Shown: in pieces, positions 58,801 to 64,000 of the stretch
How positions within the stretch are numbered: the stretch's first letter is position 1
Layout: the number at the start of each line of letters is the position of its first letter
Assembly: GCA_021771815.1 (NCBI GenBank)
Contig: JAETOE010000004.1
Coordinates: 48,600 to 112,599 of the forward strand
Source of the DNA: Roseburia hominis
GTDB taxonomy: Bacteria; Bacillota; Clostridia; Lachnospirales; Lachnospiraceae
Direction of reading: 5' to 3'
DNA: 64,000 nt
Notes under the pieces: generated by a model
Told to the model about the DNA's origin: nothing
Database searches by the model: none
The model's input: the letters and a program-made list of their open reading frames with translations, nothing else
Position numbers and translations under genes: made by a program

Positions 58801-59386
58801 ACAGATCAAGGAACGCAGCCTGACGGGCGGCGAGCTGAACCGGACATGCAGGCTTGGGCTGTTGAAGTATTTGTCGGAGAAGAAGCCGCTTACAGGGGAG
58901 GAACTTCGGACTGCGGATGGTCTGCTCGGGCGGTATACGGCAAAGAATATCTATTTTGTATTTTACCGAAATTTCGAGGAAGAGCTTTTGCGTAAGTATC
59001 ATTTGTACGACAAGTTTTTTGTTGAGTATCACTCTGCGCCGGGCAGGCATATTACGGTACACTTCCGCATGGAGGGGGAAGAAGCCTACGAGGAGGAGGA
59101 AATTTCCGAAATATATGACGGAATCTATGTGAAGGAGTTCATTCTTTTCTTCGGGGAATGTATACAGTATTATATCACCGAGAAGAACGGGGCGGAAAAT
59201 AAGGTGAGCGAGAGCGCATGCCTTAGAAACGGAGATCTCCTTGAGAACGGTGTGCAGGGAAGTTATGCGAGATTAAATGAAATGCTGTTTTTAATGACGC
59301 TTGAGGATGGGGAGAAATTAAAGGCAAAGGTGCAGGACTACTATGGAATGACACAGGTGGCAGAGGAAGCTTTCAGACTGCTGTAG
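55835..59386 (+). CDS. Giant DUF5717-like protein (beta-sandwich domains plus helical repeats)
   Basis: An 1183-residue protein starting at a TTG preceded by AGGTG. Two beta-rich domains occupy about residues 15-110 and 180-285 (VDIEVLEGRDYAGDFVITSE and VEVTLESREAGFINVTEDR begin similarly). From about 300 to 1000 the sequence is a helical TPR-like solenoid, with many Tyr/Leu/Ala pairs; the end is beta-rich. No signal peptide or TM segment, so it is cytoplasmic. I believe this matches DUF5717, known from Lachnospiraceae, with no known function. It heads a tight four-gene operon (gap of 19 bases to the next gene). Confidence 0.75.
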   Translation: MRKRIQQLARGKFEYARPLLSFSTEKVDIEVLEGRDYAGDFVITSENHVPFRGMIYTSDSRMECLTPQFEGEEVRIRYQFHSNGLIEGDIVKGEFYVICNQGEYNLSFVVSVSRLYAETSAGRIKSLADFALLAKDSAPEAYHLFYSRSFVNVIKAEEIRERLLYAGISEGAATEQKVEEYLIGIRRKSRVEVTLESREAGFINVTEDRRESVSIRKSQWGYVDIRVQSDVAFLVPEKTHLTGEDFIGSVCEFSYYIRTEAMHGGKNFGRLSFVLPQETLVFEVCASGAGRAPDSSAHRQIQEGRVRLTQLYMDYRLKKIVTGVWTNQSVEILDHLMALSTENMLYPLMKAQALLVNKQRQEAAWIMDDFKRGCADRESPEWGYYLYLCTLVEREPTYVDKLADEIEVLFKKNPDSSLLLWVLLFVRESYYQNHSRKYKAIEQWMEQRSSSPFLYLEAYYLIWQDPYLLGKLGSFEVKVLQWAAKQQTITKEIARQVMHIAQGLREFDPKIYEILAVCYEIDPGEEMLSVLCTYLIRGQRYETKYHRWYELGIERKLRITSLYEAYLMSLDAGEIGGVPRMLQMYFQYDSGLSYPGKAVLFVNIIAAKSRQPEVYQKYLRTMEQFSMEQIEAGHINEHLAVLYREMLERGILNEELAHSFAEILFTHKLTCPNGDIARAIVWHEELSEPQSVQVVNGTVYFAAYTPNYCVVLEDTSGNRFCGRDRYQDEEMLCARRYIEQARSLAPDEFAYMLCHMSRTEETEGWGEDERSCAVGLLSSGKLNRRYKAKLAGKLIRYYRNMKCDLMQSEGGMKACFGLSEDGFSDVSVRRQLALLLTDCHMYDKAYQLVQLDGYEYLGTAARVALCSYAVTELGYEEDDFLLGLAQSTFALGKYNDVMLIYLCKYYNGPTKVMAELWRAAGEFLIDTYDLEERILEQMLYTTDYTPYAEQIYESYCAGGGKAQLCLAYLSYFAHVYLTQDAVVPGHVFLQIKERSLTGGELNRTCRLGLLKYLSEKKPLTGEELRTADGLLGRYTAKNIYFVFYRNFEEELLRKYHLYDKFFVEYHSAPGRHITVHFRMEGEEAYEEEEISEIYDGIYVKEFILFFGECIQYYITEKNGAENKVSESACLRNGDLLENGVQGSYARLNEMLFLMTLEDGEKLKAKVQDYYGMTQVAEEAFRLL

Positions 59387-59405
59387 TGCGTAAGGAAAGA
59401 GGAGC

Positions 59406-60647
59406 ATGGAGAATCGTTTTTATATCGGCATCGATCTGGATGATTGCTATGCCGTCGTCAGTTGTTATGAAGTAAATAGCAGAGAACCGCAGACGATTTC
59501 TGCCGTGGCGGGAAGCGAAGTGTATCAGATTCCGGTGCTGCTCGCCAAGAAGAAGGGCATCGGTCAGTGGTTCATCGGTGAGGAAGCAAGAAGGCTCTCT
59601 GTCCGCCAGGGGGAGGACGCCGTAGAAAATCTGCTGAGCCGTGCGCAAAACCGTGAGATGGTCTTTGTCGAGGGAGAAACTTACCCGGCAGAGGAATTGC
59701 TTGTGCTTTATCTTAAGAAGCTCCTCCTCATGGCGGGAGGGCTTGGAACGGTACGGCTGCCGGATAAGCTCGTCATCTGCTTAAGGGACCTGTCGCGTGA
59801 GGCGGCGTCGCTGTTCTCCGGCGCTGCGGAAAAGCTTGGGCTTGGGGAGGAGCAGATGATGCTCCTTGACCGTAAGGAATGCTTTTATTATTTTCTCTAT
59901 CATCAGACAAAGGAACTGACGCTGCACGACGTGTATCTTTTTGATTACCGCGGTGAGAACGTAAGCTGCTGCAGGCTTGAGAAAAGGCAGCGCACATCGC
60001 CGCAGCTTATCACGCTGACGGAGGAGATACGCAGGATCGACGGCACGGCGCGGGATGAGAATTTTCTTAAGGTGCTGCAGGACTGTTTCGGAGGGCATAT
60101 CGTCTCATCGGCATATTTGATCGGGGACGGCTTCGACGGGGACTGGATGAAGCTTTCGGTCTCCTTTCTATGCAAGGGGAGGAGGGCGTTCGTCGGCAAG
60201 AATATGTACTCGAAGGGCGCCTGCTATGCGGCTTGGGTGAGCGAACACCGCGGGGAATGGGCATATGTCTATCTCGGTGAGAACGAGATGAAAGTTAACG
60301 TCAGTCTCAAGGTATACAATAGAGGCACAATGGAGTTTTTCACACTGATAAGCGCCGGAGACAACTGGTATGAGACTGTGGGCGAGTGCGAAGTCATCCT
60401 TTCGGGAACACCGGAGATCGATTTCTGGCTTCAGGCGCCGAACAGCAGGACGGCAAAGATTGAGAAACTGACGCTTGCCGATCTTCCGGAGCGTCCTCCT
60501 AAGACGACGAGACTTCGCATTAAGGCGAAGCCGTTGTCCGACGCGAAGGTGCAGATACAGCTAAAAGACCTTGGATTTGGAGAACTGTTCCCGGGTTCCG
60601 GCAGGATATGGGATTACGTGATGGATTTTGCGAAGGACACGCAGTGA
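59406..60647 (+). CDS. DUF5716-like protein with an actin/Hsp70 (ASKHA) fold
   Basis: A 413-residue protein. The start FYIGIDLDDCYAVVSCYE is a phosphate-1 loop as in Hsp70/actin-like ATPases; VYLFDYRGENVSCCRLE looks like the phosphate-2 strand, and SAYLIGDGFDGDW like the adenosine motif. The C-terminal region (about 280-410) is a beta-sandwich ending with DLGFGELFPGSG. I believe it corresponds to DUF5716. GAGGAG precedes the ATG. As part of the operon with the giant repeat protein it may act as an ATP-driven switch or scaffold; that is inference. Confidence 0.75.
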   Translation: MENRFYIGIDLDDCYAVVSCYEVNSREPQTISAVAGSEVYQIPVLLAKKKGIGQWFIGEEARRLSVRQGEDAVENLLSRAQNREMVFVEGETYPAEELLVLYLKKLLLMAGGLGTVRLPDKLVICLRDLSREAASLFSGAAEKLGLGEEQMMLLDRKECFYYFLYHQTKELTLHDVYLFDYRGENVSCCRLEKRQRTSPQLITLTEEIRRIDGTARDENFLKVLQDCFGGHIVSSAYLIGDGFDGDWMKLSVSFLCKGRRAFVGKNMYSKGACYAAWVSEHRGEWAYVYLGENEMKVNVSLKVYNRGTMEFFTLISAGDNWYETVGECEVILSGTPEIDFWLQAPNSRTAKIEKLTLADLPERPPKTTRLRIKAKPLSDAKVQIQLKDLGFGELFPGSGRIWDYVMDFAKDTQ

Positions 60648-60669
60648 TGCGCCGGAAAGGAAGGAGTTT

Positions 60670-61479
60670 ATGGGAGAATTGATCTTGTGCAGTCAGATGC
60701 TGGCGGCGATTCCCTATTATATTGACGAGGCGTCGCTGCATGTCTATTCCATGGAAGAACTGAGCTATTATATTCTGCACAATGTGTATCTTCTGGAAGC
60801 GGATTTTATGAATGAGGAACTGTGTGCGTGGATCGAGCACGAGGGCAGGCAGAAGGATCTGGCGGAGCAGCTTCGTGAAATCTTAAGAAGGGACGGTACG
60901 CTTTTAGAATTCGTCACCTGCATATTGAACCGGACGGGATATTGCGACAGGGAGGAGATAAAGCAGGTTACGTCGACGCTTGCCGGACTTATGAACAAGT
61001 CCGAATACGAGTGCAGAAAGATCCGGGCGGACCGCTATGCGGCGAACGGCAGATATGCCAGTGCAATCAGTGAATACCAAAGACTTTTGGACACCGAGGA
61101 GAAAAACGAGATTCTCATCGGGAGTGTGTGGCATAACATGGGAACGGCATATGCCCGTCTGCTTCTGTTCCCGGAGGCGGCAGACTGCTTTTTCCGTGCC
61201 TACCAGAAGAACGCGAATCCCGAGTCTGTCAGGGAATGTCTTTATGCATACCGCTGTATGCGCGATGAGAAGGGTTTTAAGAAGGCATCGGAGCTTTGCG
61301 GGCTTACTGGGGAGGAAGCCGCGGAAATCGGCAGGGAACTTTCCGAAATCAGCCGGATGGATCGTATCGGAGCGTTCGGGGAGGAGCTTGACGAACTCTT
61401 TGAAACAGGCGATACGGGCAAACTTTATGAGTTTGTAAAGGAATGGAAAGATACCTATCGGAAAAATTGCAGAATGTAA
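60670..61479 (+). CDS. TPR-like helical protein of the four-gene operon
   Basis: A 269-residue cytoplasmic protein. The N-terminal half has a conserved-looking MEELSYYILHNVYLLEADFMNEEL helix pair (18 or so residues each), and the C-terminal half shows TPR-type repeats (ADRYAANGRYASAISEYQRLL, VWHNMGTAYARLLLFPEAADCFFRAY). AAGGAAGGAG precedes the ATG at 60670. It is 22 bases after the ASKHA gene and 11 bases before the next, so the four are a transcription unit. No family was recognised beyond TPR. Confidence 0.75.
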   Translation: MGELILCSQMLAAIPYYIDEASLHVYSMEELSYYILHNVYLLEADFMNEELCAWIEHEGRQKDLAEQLREILRRDGTLLEFVTCILNRTGYCDREEIKQVTSTLAGLMNKSEYECRKIRADRYAANGRYASAISEYQRLLDTEEKNEILIGSVWHNMGTAYARLLLFPEAADCFFRAYQKNANPESVRECLYAYRCMRDEKGFKKASELCGLTGEEAAEIGRELSEISRMDRIGAFGEELDELFETGDTGKLYEFVKEWKDTYRKNCRM

Positions 61480-61490
61480 GGAAGGGACAT

Positions 61491-62663
61491 ATGTTTTTTT
61501 GGAAGAGAAAAAAGAAAGAAAAAGATTTTGACAGCAAATTTGAGGAACTGAATGCGACGGTCTTGACGGAGAAGGACTACAAGAATTCCAGAAAGATCGA
61601 ACAGTATGTCGTAGAGCGCTTAGAGCAGATGATCGAGGTCACGAAGGAGATTGAGGATGAGAAGACGGAATACCGTCTGGTGACGTCTTACCTGAATGAC
61701 GTGCAGCTCCTGGAGGATATGCCGGGGGAGGAACGAAAACAGATTACAGATGTGGCGTTAAATGTCGTGCAGTTGAATGCGGCGCGGACGGAATTCCTAA
61801 ATTCCGCGAAGAAGCTGTCCGACGCCCAGTTTGCGCAGATGGAGCAGCAGGAGGCGGATATGCCGGACGCAATTCGCCGCTTTACGGCGAATGAGATGTA
61901 CCGCGATACGTTAAAGAAGGATATGAAGTACTTAGAGCGTGAGAAGTCCGAGTGGAATCTGCGCAAGGAATATCTCGGACATCAGCAGAAGAGCCTTAAG
62001 AACGTGCTCTATATCGTTGTGGGGCTTGCGGCGACCGCTGCGGTAGCGTTCGTTATTTTACAGATCATTTTAGAGATGGATTTTTACTACGGGTGGATGG
62101 GTCTTATTTTCGTGACGGCGCTGGTCGTGTGCGGGCTGTATCTGAAAATACAGAACGACGGCGCGGAGATCGCGACGGCGGAGCGCAATCTCAACCGGGC
62201 GATCCTTCTGCAGAACAAAGTGAAGATCAAGTACGTCAATATCGAGAATGCTGTCGACTATACATGTGAAAAGTATCATGTACGCAGTGCGAAAGAACTG
62301 GAGGATCAGTGGCAGTATTATCTTGAAGCGGTCAGGGAACGCGAAAAGTATCAGCGCACGAATGAGGATCTGGAATATTTTAACGGCAGGCTGGTGCGTG
62401 TGCTTTCCAAATACCGTCTCTATGACGCGCAGGTGTGGGTCACACAGGCGGTGGCGCTCGTCGATCCGAAGGAGATGGTGGAGGTCAAGCACAGCTTGAT
62501 CGAACGCAGGCAGAAGCTGCGCGGGAGAATTGAGTACAATCTCGGTATCGTAAAGGAGCAGAAAGCGGAAGCGGAGCAGCTTCTTGATAAGGTCGGCGCA
62601 ATGCGTCCGCAGGTCGAAAAAATTCTTTTTGCGATTGATAAATTGAGTGAGGCGGAAACGTGA
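61491..62663 (+). CDS. Coiled-coil membrane protein of the four-gene operon
   Basis: A 390-residue protein. A short basic start (FFWKRKKKEKDF) is followed by a long coiled-coil to about residue 165, two adjacent membrane helices (about 170-190 and 200-220; VLYIVVGLAATAAVAFVILQ is the first), and a second long coiled-coil to the C-terminus. Both coiled coils are therefore on the same, probably cytoplasmic, side. GAAGGGACAT precedes the ATG at 61491. It is the only membrane member and may anchor the operon's products. Confidence 0.75.
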   Translation: MFFWKRKKKEKDFDSKFEELNATVLTEKDYKNSRKIEQYVVERLEQMIEVTKEIEDEKTEYRLVTSYLNDVQLLEDMPGEERKQITDVALNVVQLNAARTEFLNSAKKLSDAQFAQMEQQEADMPDAIRRFTANEMYRDTLKKDMKYLEREKSEWNLRKEYLGHQQKSLKNVLYIVVGLAATAAVAFVILQIILEMDFYYGWMGLIFVTALVVCGLYLKIQNDGAEIATAERNLNRAILLQNKVKIKYVNIENAVDYTCEKYHVRSAKELEDQWQYYLEAVREREKYQRTNEDLEYFNGRLVRVLSKYRLYDAQVWVTQAVALVDPKEMVEVKHSLIERRQKLRGRIEYNLGIVKEQKAEAEQLLDKVGAMRPQVEKILFAIDKLSEAET

Positions 62664-62736
62664 GAAGAACTTCTAAAAGCTCACGGCAAAGGCTGTTTCG
62701 CTGAGAAGTTCTATATCTCACATTATGCACCAATTC

Positions 62737-62765
62737 GTATTTTAGAACATAGATTAGTATGGAAT
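62737..62765 (+). promoter_or_regulatory. Possible sigma-E-type promoter of cotJABC
   Basis: GTATTTT (62737-62743), 14-base spacer, TATGGAAT (62758-62765); about 5 of 7 and 5 of 8 matches to the sigma-E consensus. Weak, but in the expected place; the cotJ operon is sigma-E-controlled in Bacillus. Confidence 0.3.
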
Positions 62766-62787
62766 AGAATATCTGAAAGGAAACTGC

Positions 62788-63003
62788 ATGAAGAATTATA
62801 GTATGCCGCAGAGTATGCGCGCGTCCTGCGGTTGTGAGCCGGAAGCAACTTATAGAAAGACAGATTTCGCAGTCGCTATGGCGTATGTGCCGTGGCAGTA
62901 TTTTAATAAGGTCTATGAGACAGACAAAGCGTTGGAGGTCGGAACCATCTTTCCGGAACTGGATATGCCGTTCCTCGCGGCAGGGAGGGGGTGCAGACGA
63001 TGA
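62788..63003 (+). CDS. cotJA: Spore coat-associated protein CotJA
   Basis: A 71-residue protein with the CotJA motif FAVAMAYVPWQYFNKVYE and the Pro-rich end LDMPFLAAGRGC. GAAAGGAAA precedes the ATG. It overlaps cotJB by 4 bases (ATGA). Confidence 0.92.
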   Translation: MKNYSMPQSMRASCGCEPEATYRKTDFAVAMAYVPWQYFNKVYETDKALEVGTIFPELDMPFLAAGRGCRR

Positions 63004-63266
63004 TGATGAATCAGATGAATCAGAGCCAGCTTCTGCACTGGATCGACATGGTAAGCTTTGCGGTTGTGGATATCACGGAATATCTTGACACGCATCCGAA
63101 GGATGAAGAGGCAATAAAGTATTTTAATCATTACGCTGACTTGCGGAGAAATGCGATGCAGGCGTATTCGGATCAGTACGGACCGCTCACGATCGACACC
63201 GCGAACCCGGGAACTTACTGGAATTGGGCGATGCAGCCGCTGCCGTGGGAAGGGGGTGCCTGCTGA
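63000..63266 (+). CDS. cotJB: Spore coat protein CotJB
   Basis: An 88-residue protein with LLHWIDMVSFAVVDITEYLDTHP and the C-terminal TPGTYWNWAMQPLPWEGG-like end seen in CotJB (here NPGTYWNWAMQPLPWEGGAC). GGGAGGGGG precedes the ATG at 63000; a GTG three codons earlier is less likely. Its stop overlaps the start of cotJC (TGATG). Confidence 0.92.
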   Translation: MMMNQMNQSQLLHWIDMVSFAVVDITEYLDTHPKDEEAIKYFNHYADLRRNAMQAYSDQYGPLTIDTANPGTYWNWAMQPLPWEGGAC

Positions 63267-63850
63267 TGTGGAATTATGAGAGAAGATTGGAGTACCCGGT
63301 CAATATCACGCGCCCGAACGCAAAGATCGCACAGATCATTATAAGCCAGTACGGCGGTCCCGACGGGGAAGCCGCGGCGTCGTTCCGGTATCTTTCACAG
63401 CGCTACAGTATGCCGTACCGCAAGGTGGCAGGATTGCTGACGGATATAGGTACAGAAGAGCTTGCCCATCTCGAAATGGTAGCTGCGATTGTAAGGCAGC
63501 TCACGAAGGGTCTTAGCGCGGAAGAACTTGAGGCGGCTGGTTTCGCACCCTACTATGTGGATCACACGGCGGGCATCTGGCCGCAGGCAGCAGGGGGGAT
63601 TCCGTTCAATGCCTGTGAATTCCAGTCCAAAGGGGATGCCATTACGGATCTGTTCGAGGATATGGCGGCGGAGCAGAAGGCGAGAACGACTTACGATAAT
63701 ATCCTGCGTCTTGTCAAAGATCCGGAGGTCTGCGATCCGATCCGTTTCCTGCGCGCAAGGGAAATCGTGCATTTTCAGCGTTTCGGTGAAGCAGACCGGG
63801 AACATTGCAGTAAATCGGAAGATAGATTTATCATGCACCGGCTACAATAA
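63266..63850 (+). CDS. cotJC: CotJC, manganese-catalase-like spore coat protein
   Basis: A 194-residue protein of the Mn-catalase (ferritin-like) group. It begins MWNYERRLEYPVNI and shows the metal-ligand motifs DGEAAASFRYLSQ, IGTEELAHLEMV and AREIVHFQRFGEA. GGAAGGGGG precedes the ATG at 63266, a start within a longer open frame. With cotJA and cotJB it forms the standard inner-coat operon. Confidence 0.95.
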   Translation: MWNYERRLEYPVNITRPNAKIAQIIISQYGGPDGEAAASFRYLSQRYSMPYRKVAGLLTDIGTEELAHLEMVAAIVRQLTKGLSAEELEAAGFAPYYVDHTAGIWPQAAGGIPFNACEFQSKGDAITDLFEDMAAEQKARTTYDNILRLVKDPEVCDPIRFLRAREIVHFQRFGEADREHCSKSEDRFIMHRLQ

Positions 63851-63929
63851 AAAGCAACACTTATTCATTATTATTTAAGCAATGGGGTGAAATGAAAAGG
63901 TAACTTCCACCTTGTAAGGGTAAATTCTA

Positions 63930-63978
63930 CCAGAGATAAATTTTTATGTTCAAAAAAGGTTTATCTCTGGCATTTTTA
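63930..63978 (+). terminator. Intrinsic terminator after cotJC
   Basis: Eleven-base arms CCAGAGATAAA (63930-63940) and TTTATCTCTGG (63960-63970), then CATTTTTA. Between cotJC and this hairpin no gene is visible. Confidence 0.8.
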
Positions 63979-64000
63979 TGTTATGATGAAGGTGAAACCA

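Noticed and set aside
63880..63930. Short repeated GGTAA...TACC pieces resembling insertion-sequence ends
   Set aside because: Too short and without a transposase in view; the window ends soon after.

Overview
The window looks like chromosome from an anaerobic, spore-forming member of the Clostridia, most likely a Lachnospiraceae species. The grounds are the sporulation genes (spoIVA, cotJABC), CUT1 sugar transporters without a local ATPase, a tryptophan T-box on a trpXYZ-type transporter, an NfnAB-like pair, two chemoreceptors, and the pairing of two families I associate with Lachnospiraceae (DUF5717-like and DUF5716-like). I see no rRNA, tRNA, CRISPR array, phage block or intact insertion sequence. 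All assignments come from reading the sequence; no database search was run.

Layout. 1-6.7 kb: end of a membrane protein gene, then a maltodextrin-type module (binding lipoprotein, two permeases, LacI regulator, 4-alpha-glucanotransferase) behind a strong promoter with operator-like repeats. 6.9-14.1 kb: lipid kinase, spoIVA, a hypothetical gene, a YczE-like membrane protein, purine nucleoside phosphorylase, an MtaD-type deaminase and an MBL-fold hydrolase. 14.2-18.9 kb: a 50-residue membrane ORF, alaS, a chemoreceptor and rpsU. 19.0-29.7 kb: a large Cna_B-type surface protein, a decayed small gene, a DHH phosphoesterase, a TetR regulator, a fragmentary second copy of the surface-protein promoter and coding sequence, and a hybrid histidine kinase with a stand-alone receiver.

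29.7-36.9 kb: LUD protein, ABC exporter, an 80-bp tandem repeat, an Rpn-family nuclease with octapeptide repeats, two COG0523-type GTPases (one very His-rich, one fused to a DUF1980-like domain) and an AraC regulator. 37-42.1 kb: a second sugar ABC system with a cytoplasmic GH30 glycosidase. 42.2-48 kb: Trp T-box with trpXYZ-like genes, then nfnA/nfnB-like genes. 48.1-55.8 kb: GntR/ABC operon, LytTR gene behind a structured leader, two unknown genes, a six-TM chemoreceptor and a HisC/CobD-like aminotransferase. 55.8-62.7 kb: a four-gene uncharacterised operon (giant beta-sandwich/helical-repeat protein, actin/Hsp70-fold protein, TPR protein, coiled-coil membrane protein). 62.8-63.9 kb: cotJABC.

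The strongest leads are: the four-gene operon at 55835-62663; the spoIVA upstream region, where a sigma-E-like promoter lies inside the left arm of a hairpin whose right arm holds the ribosome binding site; and a perfect palindrome (TGAGTATTTACTCA) over the -35 box of two duplicated promoters flanking a TetR gene, one of which now faces a histidine kinase gene.
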